Below are positions 17,039 to 25,689 of a stretch of 32,553 bases of DNA, one piece after another. The stretch lies in the NCBI GenBank assembly GCA_945879145.1, contig CAMCUZ010000023.1, positions 1 to 32,553 of the forward strand. Direction: 5' to 3'. The notes under the pieces are model-generated. The model did not search any database. It had not been told where the DNA came from and saw only the letters and a program-made list of their open reading frames with translations. Source of the stretch: an uncultured Mediterranea sp. GTDB taxonomy: Bacteria; Bacteroidota; Bacteroidia; Bacteroidales; Bacteroidaceae. The first letter of the stretch is position 1. Each line of letters begins with the position of its first letter. A program made the translations under genes and the position numbers.

Positions 17039-17755
17039 TTACCAATCCTTTTCCAGCCTTCCACCCTGCATTACCTGCTGCTTCTTCACTTTCTCCTGCA
17101 CATCCTTCTCATCCTGCATCACCGAGCGAAGTAGTTGTTCGGCATTCTCTTTCGACATTTTTTCCTCCTGATTCTGTGGTTGCTGAGGATTCTGCTGTTG
17201 ATTTTGGTTCTGCTCCTTTTGATCTTGCTGTTTTTCTTGCTCTTTTTTATCCTGTTCCTCCTTTTGTTGATTCTGCTGTTGATCTTGGTTGTCGTTGTCC
17301 TTCTTATCTTCCTGATCTTTCAGCAATTTTTGGCAGAGCGCCAGGTTATACTTTGTCTCGTTACTATGTGGATCATTGCGCAACGATTGCTTGTAGGCCT
17401 CAATCGCTTTAGCATAGTCTTTCTGCGACTGAATAATTACACCCATATTGTGATAAATCTTTCCCAACTGGCTCTTATCCTTCTCCAGTCTCAATGCATC
17501 AGCATACACCTTCATCGCATCCTCCAATTTGTTCTGTTCGCTCAGAGCATTGCCCAGATTATACATCGCTATGCTCGAAGAAGGATTGATGTCCAATGCC
17601 TTTCGATAACTCACCTCAGCATCCACAAACGCACTGTCAGCAAACTGTCTATTCCCTTTACGGATAAACATGCGTTCTTCCTTCTGGGCAGCCACCTCAG
17701 TTACCAGAGTAAGCAACACCAAGAGCCATCCTAATCCCAAACGATATCGCTTCAT
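17039..17755 (-). CDS. batC: BatC, TPR protein with Gln-rich tail
   Basis: A 238-residue protein: signal peptide (about 1-23, ending EVAAQ), three TPR units (about 28-140, including AMYNLGNALSEQNKLEDAMK and KIYHNMGVIIQSQKDYAKAI), then a tract of about 50 residues made almost only of Gln, Asn, Lys, Glu and Asp (148-198), and a conserved-looking C-terminus (MSKENAEQLLRSVMQDE). TPRs bind proteins, so BatC is likely a scaffold between the VWA proteins and BatD. The start ATG overlaps the batB stop (ATGA), a sign of translational coupling. The low-complexity tract should vary in length between strains. Confidence 0.9.
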   Translation of the reverse strand: MKRYRLGLGWLLVLLTLVTEVAAQKEERMFIRKGNRQFADSAFVDAEVSYRKALDINPSSSIAMYNLGNALSEQNKLEDAMKVYADALRLEKDKSQLGKIYHNMGVIIQSQKDYAKAIEAYKQSLRNDPHSNETKYNLALCQKLLKDQEDKKDNDNQDQQQNQQKEEQDKKEQEKQQDQKEQNQNQQQNPQQPQNQEEKMSKENAEQLLRSVMQDEKDVQEKVKKQQVMQGGRLEKDW

Positions 17756-18801
17756 GCCTTTTTCTCTCCTATATTACCAAATAAATGAATATGTTTAAAC
17801 AGCGGATTCTGACGTTCCAGAATGAGCATCTCGATGAGCAAGAGCACCAAAATACACCATGCAACAGCCTGAAATTGCTCATTGAAATCTGTATAAACCT
17901 GCGTCTCCACATCCGCTTTGGCCATTTTATCAATCTCTTGCGTGATGGCTTTTTGAGCCGCATTGCTATTATCTACCCTGACGTAAATGCCATTACCCGC
18001 TTTTGCCAGCTGCTGGCACATAGCTTCATTGAGTTGAGTGACAATGGGGTTCCCTTCACGATCACGTCGGTAATCGTTGGTACCTTCCACAGGAATCGGC
18101 GCTCCATCGGGCGACCCTACACCGAGCACATTGACCTGAATTCCCTTCTTCGCTGCAGCTTCAGCAGCCTCTTCAGCACCCCCTTCGTGATTTTCACCAT
18201 CCGTAATCAAAACGATGGCACGCCCTACCCCTTCTTGGGGAGTGAAACTTTTGTTTGCCAAATCGAGTGCGGCACCAATGGCAGTTCCCTGCTTGGTAAT
18301 CATTCCCGGATTAATGGCGTCAAGAAACATTTTTGCCGAGATATAGTCTGACGTAATAGGCAGTTGGGTAAACGCATCACCAGCAAAGACAATCATACCC
18401 ACCTTGTCGTTCTCCATCTTATCCACCAGCTGTGCTATCAGCCGTTTGGATTTAACCAGTCGGCTTGGTTGCACATCTTGCGCCAGCATCGAATTGGAGA
18501 CATCCAGGGCAATCATCACCTCCACCCCTTTGCGCTTCACCGTCTCCAGCTTCGAGCCAAACTGAGGTCGAGCCAAGAGCAAGACCATCAGTCCGGTTAC
18601 AAACAACAGAATGACCATCTTCACATGAGGGCGAAACGACGATACATCGGGCATCAACGTAGCCAAGAGCTCCGGATCGCCAAACCTACGTATCGCCTTC
18701 TTCTTCAGAAATGTAGCATAGAAATAACCTGCTGTCAATAGCGGTATCAACAGCAACAAATAGAGGTATGAAGGTTCTTCGAATCGAAACATAACTATCA
18801 A
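17752..18801 (-). CDS. batB: BatB, VWA-domain membrane protein
   Basis: A 349-residue protein with two N-terminal membrane helices (about 11-31 and 59-77), a von Willebrand factor A domain (about 92-290) and a C-terminal helix (about 311-330). The metal-binding MIDAS motif is intact: DVSNS (100-104), a threonine in TKQGTA and an aspartate in ITDGENH. VWA domains hold Mg2+ or Mn2+ and bind protein ligands; here the domain should face the periplasm. batA lies just upstream (30-base gap) and batC overlaps its end. An alternative start is the ATG at 18792 (MFRFEEPSYL), which is how related proteins begin. Confidence 0.92.
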   Translation of the reverse strand: MIVMFRFEEPSYLYLLLLIPLLTAGYFYATFLKKKAIRRFGDPELLATLMPDVSSFRPHVKMVILLFVTGLMVLLLARPQFGSKLETVKRKGVEVMIALDVSNSMLAQDVQPSRLVKSKRLIAQLVDKMENDKVGMIVFAGDAFTQLPITSDYISAKMFLDAINPGMITKQGTAIGAALDLANKSFTPQEGVGRAIVLITDGENHEGGAEEAAEAAAKKGIQVNVLGVGSPDGAPIPVEGTNDYRRDREGNPIVTQLNEAMCQQLAKAGNGIYVRVDNSNAAQKAITQEIDKMAKADVETQVYTDFNEQFQAVAWCILVLLLIEMLILERQNPLFKHIHLFGNIGEKKA

Positions 18802-18831
18802 ATGAAATAAATGAATTTATCCAAATCTACA

Positions 18832-19815
18832 TCACGGTATTCTTCGCAAAATAGTATATCGCAGCAGCAACTCCAACAGGAATGAGAGAAAAGCGACCCA
18901 CGCAAAGCCTCTATAGGCCTCTTCGCGTTTGCTGAACTCCTTGACGTTGAGTTTGGTCTTTTCCAATTTGTCAATCTCCTCATAGACCTCCTTCAACTTC
19001 GAATTGCTGGTCGCACGGAAGTAGTTTCCCTCGGTGGTCGAAGCAATCTGAGCCAGTGTCTTCTCATCAATCTCCACCTTCATGTTGACGTACTGCACCG
19101 TTCCTCCCACGGGATAGGGATAAGGTGCTTCACCATTGGTACCCACACCGATGGTATAGACTCTGATACCAAAACTCTTCGCTATCTCAGCAGCGGTTAG
19201 TGGCGAGATGTCGCCTCGGTTGTTTGTACCATCCGTGAGCAGAATCACCACTTTCGACTTCGCTTTACTCTCTTTGAGACGGCTCACCGCATTGGCTATA
19301 CCCATACCCACTGCCGTACCATCCTCAATCAATCCACAACGGGTCCCATGAATAAAATTGAGCAGAACAGCATGATCTACAGTCAGCGGACATTGCGTAA
19401 AGCTCTCACCTGCAAACAACGTGATACCAATGTTATCATTAGGCCTACCATTGACAAACTCTGCAGCCACCTCCTTTGCAGCCTCCAGACGGTTAGGCTT
19501 CAGGTCCTCAGCCAACATACTGGTCGATACGTCAATGGCCAGCATGATGTCAATACCTTCCACCTCACTGCTTTGCCAACTATTGGTGGTTTGAGGGCGG
19601 GCCAGCACAATGATAATCATCGCCAGCGTCAGCATACGTAGCGCAAAGGGCACGTGGAGCAGATAATTTTTGTAGCTCTTGGGTGCAGTGGCATAAACGC
19701 TGGTGTCTGCTATCTGCAACGAGGCCTCATTGTGATGCCGCTTCATGATATACCATATAATATAAGGTATCAGCAGCAGCAAAAGAAACAGATATTCAAT
19801 ATGGGCAAAAACCAT
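18832..19815 (-). CDS. batA: BatA, VWA-domain membrane protein
   Basis: A 327-residue relative of BatB with membrane helices at about 6-24 and 60-76, a VWA domain (about 87-280) and a C-terminal helix (about 305-322). The MIDAS motif is intact: DVSTS (95-99), a threonine in EDGTAVG and an aspartate in LTDGTNN. BatA and BatB are the two VWA subunits that define the Bacteroides aerotolerance locus, linked in B. fragilis to survival of oxygen exposure; biochemical action is not settled. It follows the uncharacterised gene at 19838-20929 by 22 bases. Confidence 0.93.
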   Translation of the reverse strand: MVFAHIEYLFLLLLLIPYIIWYIMKRHHNEASLQIADTSVYATAPKSYKNYLLHVPFALRMLTLAMIIIVLARPQTTNSWQSSEVEGIDIMLAIDVSTSMLAEDLKPNRLEAAKEVAAEFVNGRPNDNIGITLFAGESFTQCPLTVDHAVLLNFIHGTRCGLIEDGTAVGMGIANAVSRLKESKAKSKVVILLTDGTNNRGDISPLTAAEIAKSFGIRVYTIGVGTNGEAPYPYPVGGTVQYVNMKVEIDEKTLAQIASTTEGNYFRATSNSKLKEVYEEIDKLEKTKLNVKEFSKREEAYRGFAWVAFLSFLLELLLRYTILRRIP

Positions 19816-19837
19816 GATACTTCAAACTAATTAATCA

Positions 19838-20929
19838 TCAAGCAAACAAGTTGTACAATTCTCTGACCAGATAGACCACAGCCCCAACCATAAGCAGAGT
19901 CAACACGGTAATACCCACACCGAGCAACACCTTGGAGAGGAGTGAACGTTTCTCCACAATGGTAATCTCCGTAGGCTCCGGTTTTGCATTCGGATCGGGT
20001 TCCGGCTTCGTTTCATCAATGAAGTCAATGGCACAGAGCAGGTTGGCATCATTCTCATTCATCAGCGGATTGTGCTTTGCAAACTTCACCAGGTCAGCTG
20101 TTATAAAGAGTTCCTTCAGCTCCTTCAGAGCCTCCTTCTCCTTGCATTCCAGCAGATGATCCATAATTTCCGCCGAGGTCATCTCCGTGGCATTGAAGCC
20201 AAAACGCTCCTTGATGTAGGTACGGAGCACATCTGTCAATTCGGTATAATAGGCCTTTTGGTCACCCTTCAGAGCAATTTTTTCGCTTTTAATGCGTTCC
20301 ATCTCCTTCATAGCCACCTCGTGAGGCGGCAGTTTGGGCGCCACTTTAATCTTTCGGATAATCGGTTTATTACTTCGAATGCAGTGGATGAGGTAAATCA
20401 ACAAGAGAACTGCGGGGATAAGAAACAGGCCACAGGCTGTAGCCATATACCAGTCACTCCAAACCAAGGGTGCATTGGTCACCGTTTTTTGTCCAAAAAA
20501 CTGGTCAGGATGAAGTGTATCCACAGGAATTGAAAAGACCTTCAAGGCCAGCGGTTGCGACTTATACACCTTACTATCTACGGTAACCTCCATCGGAGGC
20601 AGGAAATAGAGTGCCGAATCGAACGATGTAATGGTATATTCTCTGGTCAGTATCATCCGTTTACCACCATTCAGCAGCTGCGTGTCCAGCTTAGCCACAT
20701 CCAGAATCTCTATACCCGTAACCAGTGTATCTTGATAAACAGGCAGAATAGCCCGTTTGTCTGCATCGAGCGACACCTGCAGTTTCACCTTGGCTTGGTC
20801 ACCAATCAGAATCTCCAGTGAATCAATCGAGGCATCCACGGTCACCGACTGTGCCCGAACTCCCTCACTCCACGAGGTCAGGAGACAAACCAATACATAA
20901 AAGAAAAATCTATATTTCATTTTCATCAT
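19838..20929 (-). CDS. Uncharacterised two-helix membrane protein of the Bat operon
   Basis: A 363-residue protein with a signal peptide (about 1-26), a beta-rich extracytoplasmic domain (about 28-150, with ILIGDQAKVKLQVSLD resembling the first domain of BatD), a membrane helix near 165-190, a cytoplasmic helical segment (about 195-320, with KAYYTELTDVLRTYI and FGFNATEMTSAEIMDHL) and a last helix near the C-terminus. The cytoplasmic segment resembles the DUF4381-like tails found in MoxR-VWA operons, and the BatD tail has a similar pattern. I infer an accessory subunit of the Bat complex. The first ATG is at 20929, after a TTG at 20932; later in-frame ATGs at 20926 and 20920 are possible. Confidence 0.82.
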   Translation of the reverse strand: MMKMKYRFFFYVLVCLLTSWSEGVRAQSVTVDASIDSLEILIGDQAKVKLQVSLDADKRAILPVYQDTLVTGIEILDVAKLDTQLLNGGKRMILTREYTITSFDSALYFLPPMEVTVDSKVYKSQPLALKVFSIPVDTLHPDQFFGQKTVTNAPLVWSDWYMATACGLFLIPAVLLLIYLIHCIRSNKPIIRKIKVAPKLPPHEVAMKEMERIKSEKIALKGDQKAYYTELTDVLRTYIKERFGFNATEMTSAEIMDHLLECKEKEALKELKELFITADLVKFAKHNPLMNENDANLLCAIDFIDETKPEPDPNAKPEPTEITIVEKRSLLSKVLLGVGITVLTLLMVGAVVYLVRELYNLFA

Positions 20930-20935
20930 CAATCC

Positions 20936-21808
20936 TTAGTTACGCTTGGCAAAGAGTGCCATGAGCGCTTTGACATAATCCTGATCCGTACGCACCGACA
21001 CACTATCCACACTGCTCTTGGCAAACCATTCGCTGAGCCGTTGTTGCTGATTGACCCACCACGTATGGTGTGCCTTCCGTACCGCTTTCGACGAGGTGTC
21101 AATCCATTGTTCGTGACCAGTCTCTGCATCTCTCACCTTCATCAGACCCACCGATGGCAGCTCCTCTGCCCTACGGTCATAGATTTGCATGGCCACCAAG
21201 TCATGTTTGCGGTTAGCTATGGTCAAAGCATTGCTGAAGTCGTTGCGGTCGATGAAATCAGAGAGCATGAAAGCCGTACAACGCCGCTTCATCACCCTGG
21301 TCAGATACTCCAGCCCCACCTTCAGGTTGGTCGTTCTGCTCTGCGGCTGGAATTCAATCAGTTCACGAATGATATAAAGGATATGTTTACGTCCCTTTTT
21401 CGGAGGAATAAACTTCTCAATGCGGTCAGAGAAGAAGATGACGCCAATCTTATCGTTGTTTTGAATGGCTGAGAAGGCCAGCGTGGCTGCAATCTCAGTC
21501 ACCATATCCTTCTTCATCTGCTTCACCGTACCAAACTCCAAGCTTCCCGACACATCCACCAGGAGCATCACTGTGAGTTCGCGTTCCTCTTCAAACACCT
21601 TGACGTACGGCCGGTTGAATCTCGCTGTAACATTCCAGTCGATGTCTCGTATATCATCACCATACTGATACTCGCGCACTTCGGCAAAGGCCATACCTCT
21701 TCCCTTAAAGGCCGAATGGTATTGCCCAGCAAAGATGTTGCTGCTCAGTCCTCGTGTCTTGATTTCAATCTGACGGACCTTTTTCAGTAAATCTACTGTT
21801 TCCATCAT
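20936..21808 (-). CDS. DUF58 domain protein with VWA-like core
   Basis: A 290-residue DUF58 protein without a signal peptide or membrane helix. The family signature YQYGDDIRDIDWNVTARFNRPYVK lies at about 47-70 (abridged: GDDIRDIDWN), and a VWA-like domain with the MIDAS sequence DVSGS (85-89) follows. DUF58 proteins are almost always encoded beside MoxR ATPases and are thought to be their cytoplasmic partners. Here the gene lies 28 bases after the MoxR coding region, and 6 bases before the next gene. Two ATG codons in a row (21808 and 21805) leave the exact start open. Confidence 0.92.
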   Translation of the reverse strand: MMETVDLLKKVRQIEIKTRGLSSNIFAGQYHSAFKGRGMAFAEVREYQYGDDIRDIDWNVTARFNRPYVKVFEEERELTVMLLVDVSGSLEFGTVKQMKKDMVTEIAATLAFSAIQNNDKIGVIFFSDRIEKFIPPKKGRKHILYIIRELIEFQPQSRTTNLKVGLEYLTRVMKRRCTAFMLSDFIDRNDFSNALTIANRKHDLVAMQIYDRRAEELPSVGLMKVRDAETGHEQWIDTSSKAVRKAHHTWWVNQQQRLSEWFAKSSVDSVSVRTDQDYVKALMALFAKRN

Positions 21809-21836
21809 TTCACTATTACTTCCTTAGCAGAATAGA

Positions 21837-22868
21837 TTAAGGCACTTCTACCTTATTTAATATCTGGCTGACAATCTCATCAGAGGTCAGATTATCGGCT
21901 TCCGCCTCATAGGTCAGTCCGATACGATGGCGCAGCACGTCATGAGCCACAGCACGCACATCTTCAGGCACTACATAACCTCTGCGTTTGATAAAGGCAT
22001 AACTGCGGGCAGCCAAAGCCAGGTTGATTGAAGCACGGGGCGAGCCACCAAAACCAATCATCTCCTTCAGCTCCTTCAATCCATACTTCTCTGGATAGCG
22101 GGTAGCAAAGACGATGTCCACAATATATTTCTCAATCTTCTCGTCCAGATAGACCTGTCGAACCACGTTGCGTGCCTCGATAATCTCGTCAGCCTTCATC
22201 AAGGGGCGCAATTCCTTGCGCTCACCACCTATATTCTGGCGAATAATCAGTTTCTCCTCCTCTTTCTTCGGGTAGTTGATAATCACTTTCAACTCCTCCA
22301 ACTTGGGATAGTCAATCACCACCTTCAGCATAAAACGATCGACCTGTGCTTCGGGCAGCGGATAGGTACCCTCTTGTTCAATGGGGTTCTGCGTAGCCAG
22401 TACCAAGAAGGGGTCGGGCAGACGAAAAGTCTCCTTGCCGATAGTTACCTGCCGCTCCTGCATGGCTTCGAGCAATGCGCTCTGCACCTTAGCCGGGGCA
22501 CGGTTGATTTCATCAGCCAGCACAAAGTTGGCAAAAACCGGACCCTTCTTCACTTGAAAGGATTCATCCTTCTGGCTATAGACCATGGTACCAATTACGT
22601 CGGCAGGCAAGAGGTCGGGGGTAAACTGTATTCTACTGTATTTAGCGTCGATAAGCGAAGCCAGCGTTTTAATGGCCAATGTTTTGGCCAAACCGGGAAC
22701 ACCTTCCAGCAACACGTGTCCATCAGCCAATAAGCCAATCAACAGAGATTCCACCAGATGTTTTTGTCCCACGATGACTTGATCCATTCCTGTGGTCAAG
22801 TTTGTAACGAAAGCACTTTGTCTTTCAATCCGCTCATTCAGTTCGCGGATATCCAATGTTTCAGCCAT
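21837..22868 (-). CDS. MoxR family AAA+ ATPase
   Basis: A 343-residue AAA+ ATPase of the MoxR/RavA group, first gene of the Bat operon. Walker A is GVPGLAKT (56-63), Walker B VLADE (116-120) followed by NRAP, and sensor 1 is in LATQNPIEQEGTYPLPEAQ. MoxR proteins act as chaperones that insert cofactors or remodel VWA-containing complexes. I chose the ATG at 22868 (MAETLDIREL) over an upstream TTG at 22886. A promoter with TTG and TACTTTTG lies at 22895-22925. The packing of eight genes behind it, with overlaps at batB/batC and batD/batE, supports one long transcript. Confidence 0.94.
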   Translation of the reverse strand: MAETLDIRELNERIERQSAFVTNLTTGMDQVIVGQKHLVESLLIGLLADGHVLLEGVPGLAKTLAIKTLASLIDAKYSRIQFTPDLLPADVIGTMVYSQKDESFQVKKGPVFANFVLADEINRAPAKVQSALLEAMQERQVTIGKETFRLPDPFLVLATQNPIEQEGTYPLPEAQVDRFMLKVVIDYPKLEELKVIINYPKKEEEKLIIRQNIGGERKELRPLMKADEIIEARNVVRQVYLDEKIEKYIVDIVFATRYPEKYGLKELKEMIGFGGSPRASINLALAARSYAFIKRRGYVVPEDVRAVAHDVLRHRIGLTYEAEADNLTSDEIVSQILNKVEVP

Positions 22869-22894
22869 AATTGTTTTATAAATCAAATTTTGGC

Positions 22895-22925
22895 CAAAAG
22901 TACACTATTCCCTTGTGGGGTGCAA
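22895..22925 (-). promoter_or_regulatory. Promoter of the MoxR-Bat operon
   Basis: On the minus strand TTG (22923-22925) is followed after 20 bases by TACTTTTG (22895-22902), a full match to the Bacteroidetes -7 consensus. It lies 27 bases before the moxR-like ATG and is the only clear promoter in front of the whole operon. Confidence 0.7.
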
Positions 22926-22966
22926 CTATTTTTTATTAAAAAAAGTCACTAACTCTTTCGGATAGG

Positions 22967-22991
22967 TTAAAGGAGGGAATAATCCCCCTTT
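22967..22991 (-). terminator. Possible weak terminator of the histidine kinase gene
   Basis: On the minus strand a short hairpin (arms 22984-22991 and 22969-22977, one bulge, 6-base loop) begins at the kinase stop codon. There is no good T run, so it may not terminate on its own. Confidence 0.3.
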
Positions 22992-24903
22992 AAAGCGTAA
23001 TGACAAAACGCGCCCCCTGGGTATAGGCAGGGTCTAGAGAGACTTTTCCACCCAAACGCTCCACAATCAGTCGGCACATGGAGAGTCCTAGTCCAGTGCC
23101 TGGTATGAACTCATCCAGCTTCTTGAAACGTTCAAATATTTCTTCTTCTTTGCCTACAGGTACACCCCTACCCGTATCTTCTACGACAATGCGCACCTTG
23201 CCCTCTTCTGTTGCAGGTTCACAAATCAGCCGTACTTCACCCTCAGAGGTAAACTTCAGTGCATTGTCAATCAGACAGGTCAAGGCCTGTTGCAACTTTG
23301 CCCCATCCGTATGGAGGGTAGTTCCTTCAGGCAAGCGGTTGATGCGTTCAATGTGGAGTTTGGTATCCTGAGCCATCGGCGTAGCGCTGAAGGCCATATC
23401 CATCAATAGGTTGCAATCCCAGTCACCTTGATTGAGTTCCACACCTCCGCTATCGTAATTGCTCAACAGAATCACGTTGTTAATCAATTGAGTCAGTTGC
23501 TTGGTATGTCCATCAATCTCCGACCGCATCACCCTTTTCGTCTCTGCATCCAGTTCCATAGTAGGATCAAGCAACATCTGCGAGCAACCCACAATGGAGT
23601 TGAGCGGTGTACGGAACTCGTGCGTCATGTTCTGGATAAAGCGCGTCTTCATCTCCGAAGCCTGTTCTGCTAGGTCGCGTGCCTTTGCCAGCTCCTCATT
23701 CATCTTCGTCACCTGCAGCAGGTGCTTGCGCCGGTTGAAGTTAATAAAGAGCAAGAAGCAGATAATCAGCAAGGTGGAAGCCAAGCCAAAAGTGAGCAGA
23801 TAGAGTCTGTTGCGTGCCGAGAGCCGTTCCGCCTTATTTTTCAGCTCCACATTCTCCATCCCTGCGTATGCAGCAGCAAGGTCTTCCGCCTGAAAATTGG
23901 AATTGACAGAATCCCTATAGAGATCCCATTTTTTCTGCAAATCCAGCGCTTCGCTGTAGCGTCCCAACTTTGAAAGTATCTTGATCTTTATCTCGCTGTT
24001 CTTCTTGAAATCCTTCAGCGAATCCACCATGGCGTAAGCTTGCATAGCCTTTCCTTGAGCCAGTAAACGATACAACGCCAGTTCTTGCCTCACACTCTCA
24101 ACCACGACGTTGTCATACAATGGATTTTTGAGAAGTTGCTCGCTTAGTTCCAGGTACTTACCATCCGGAATGATGCCATATCCCTGGTAAATCGTAGCGC
24201 ATTGTGCATTGAAGCGCTCCACGTCATTGGTAGCATGATTCTCTGACTGCTTCAAGTACTCCTCAAACGCCGCTCTATCATCCATTCCAGCAGCACACTC
24301 CACCAACTGCGCATAGGCAGCATAGGTATAGAAATTCAAATTATACTCTTCAATCAACTGAATTGCTTTCTTCAGATAAGGCATGGCCACCTGATAATTG
24401 CCGCGATCCGTAAAGACTGCTCCCAAGCAATAGTTTGCCGATGCCATGCCATACGGAACGTTGGATTCGCTGGCTTCACGCGACATTTCTATGGCCACTT
24501 GAAGAGCCTCGACCGAGCGGTTCACCTGAATCAGCACCGAGATATGGCGCAGATAGAAATCATAATGTACTTGCTCGTATGGAAAATCTTTCGATAGACG
24601 AATAGCTTCCCGCCCTTCTTGCAGTGCTTCTTCAATCTTCCCCAAATTGACATTGTTGTACAGGCTCAGCTGATAAGCCATCAACTGCAAGGGTACACTC
24701 TTTTCCGCCTTAGCAGCCTGCATCAATGAATCAATCTCCGTACGCGTAGCCGGGTCATAGATTTTGTAAGCCAAGCGCAGATAGAGCGCCTTCTCTTCAT
24801 CACTATAACAATCCAAGTCTGTAAAACGTTGTTGTTCCGAAGCGCGCAGTGTGCCAGCCAAAACCAGCAGGCCAATAAGGAGATATTTACAGGTTTTCAT
24901 CAT
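22990..24903 (-). CDS. TPR-sensor histidine kinase
   Basis: A 637-residue membrane histidine kinase. It has a signal peptide (about 1-22), a periplasmic TPR-type helical sensor (about 35-340), one membrane helix (about 366-388), a coiled linker and the kinase core: H box with His428 in THEFRTPLNS, N box DNALKF (546-551), G1 DTGRG (576-580) and G2 GTGLGLSM (602-609). There is no attached receiver or HTH, unlike hybrid two-component systems of Bacteroides, and no response regulator gene is near. Either ATG of the pair at 24903/24900 could start it. It lies 46 bases after the TRIC channel gene and may share its transcript. The signal sensed is unknown. Confidence 0.93.
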   Translation of the reverse strand: MMKTCKYLLIGLLVLAGTLRASEQQRFTDLDCYSDEEKALYLRLAYKIYDPATRTEIDSLMQAAKAEKSVPLQLMAYQLSLYNNVNLGKIEEALQEGREAIRLSKDFPYEQVHYDFYLRHISVLIQVNRSVEALQVAIEMSREASESNVPYGMASANYCLGAVFTDRGNYQVAMPYLKKAIQLIEEYNLNFYTYAAYAQLVECAAGMDDRAAFEEYLKQSENHATNDVERFNAQCATIYQGYGIIPDGKYLELSEQLLKNPLYDNVVVESVRQELALYRLLAQGKAMQAYAMVDSLKDFKKNSEIKIKILSKLGRYSEALDLQKKWDLYRDSVNSNFQAEDLAAAYAGMENVELKNKAERLSARNRLYLLTFGLASTLLIICFLLFINFNRRKHLLQVTKMNEELAKARDLAEQASEMKTRFIQNMTHEFRTPLNSIVGCSQMLLDPTMELDAETKRVMRSEIDGHTKQLTQLINNVILLSNYDSGGVELNQGDWDCNLLMDMAFSATPMAQDTKLHIERINRLPEGTTLHTDGAKLQQALTCLIDNALKFTSEGEVRLICEPATEEGKVRIVVEDTGRGVPVGKEEEIFERFKKLDEFIPGTGLGLSMCRLIVERLGGKVSLDPAYTQGARFVITL

Positions 24904-24949
24904 TCAATCAGCTATATTAAAATAGGTATATGATTCGTTGTGGATTTCC

Positions 24950-25564
24950 TTATCCCTCCTCACCCTTCAAGGTGGGCAGGCAAATCTTAAACTTCACCGC
25001 CAGGATGCGCGTGATGAATACCGTGATGCCACACACCACCTGAGCCACGTAGGGTTCCGATCCCGTGATAGTACAGAGCCAATAGACCGCTCCACCCACT
25101 ACGCAGGCCATGGCATAAATCTCCTTTCGGAAGATCAGTGGTATCTCATTGATGAACACGTCACGAATCACGCCACCGGCAGCACCCGTAATGCTACCCA
25201 TGATGATAGCCACCCAGATGGGATAACCTAGTGCAAGGCTCTTTCCCAGGCCTACCACGGTAAACAGAGCCAAGCCTATGCTGTCGAAAATAAAGAACGT
25301 ATTGTGCAAGTGAATGAGGTATTTGCCCCAAAGGATAACCCAGAGCAGAGCAAGCCCCGTACAGATAAGGTAAATCGGGTCGGTCATCCAGCCGGGAGTT
25401 ACGTCCAGGAGCAGGTCACGAATCGTACCGCCACCAATGGCCGTAACGAATCCCACCACATACGCTCCAAACCAGTCGAACCGCTTTGCCGAGGCCAACC
25501 GAATACCACTAATAGCAAAGGCAAAGGTTCCTACAAAATCGAGGATTTGAACAAATGTTGGCAT
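24950..25564 (-). CDS. TRIC-type cation channel family membrane protein (UPF0126)
   Basis: A 204-residue protein, nearly all membrane, with about seven helices and an internal repeat: GGGTIRD (44-50) in the first half and AGGVIRD (129-135) in the second. These paired glycine-rich motifs mark the UPF0126/YadS family, related to the trimeric intracellular cation channels; bacterial members form potassium-permeable trimers. Some members were earlier suspected to move glycine or other small solutes, so the substrate here is not certain. It is divergent from the DUF5686 gene, with a -7 box at 25604-25611, and the histidine kinase gene follows on the same strand. Confidence 0.92.
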   Translation of the reverse strand: MPTFVQILDFVGTFAFAISGIRLASAKRFDWFGAYVVGFVTAIGGGTIRDLLLDVTPGWMTDPIYLICTGLALLWVILWGKYLIHLHNTFFIFDSIGLALFTVVGLGKSLALGYPIWVAIIMGSITGAAGGVIRDVFINEIPLIFRKEIYAMACVVGGAVYWLCTITGSEPYVAQVVCGITVFITRILAVKFKICLPTLKGEEG

Positions 25565-25603
25565 AATCTAATACAAAAGTTGGTTTATTCTTCTTTTCAG
25601 CTG

Positions 25604-25611
25604 CAAATATA
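25604..25611 (-). promoter_or_regulatory. TRIC gene promoter, -7 box
   Basis: On the minus strand TATATTTG, a full consensus match, lies 39 bases before the ATG. No convincing -33 element at the usual distance. Confidence 0.55.
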
Positions 25612-25656
25612 GCAGAAAGTTTTGGATGGATAATGCAATTATCTAAAAACTTTTTG

Positions 25657-25664
25657 TACATTTG
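25657..25664 (+). promoter_or_regulatory. DUF5686 gene promoter, -7 box
   Basis: TACATTTG matches TAnnTTTG and lies 25 bases before the ATG at 25690. Its position makes the upstream in-frame ATG at 25633 an unlikely start. It is back to back with the TRIC gene box, 45 bases away. Confidence 0.6.
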
Positions 25665-25689
25665 CACCAAATATAGATGGAAGCCAACA

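Noticed and set aside
25633-25689. Upstream in-frame extension of the DUF5686 gene
   Set aside because: The extra 19 residues precede a normal signal peptide and span the probable -7 box, so they are most likely untranslated.
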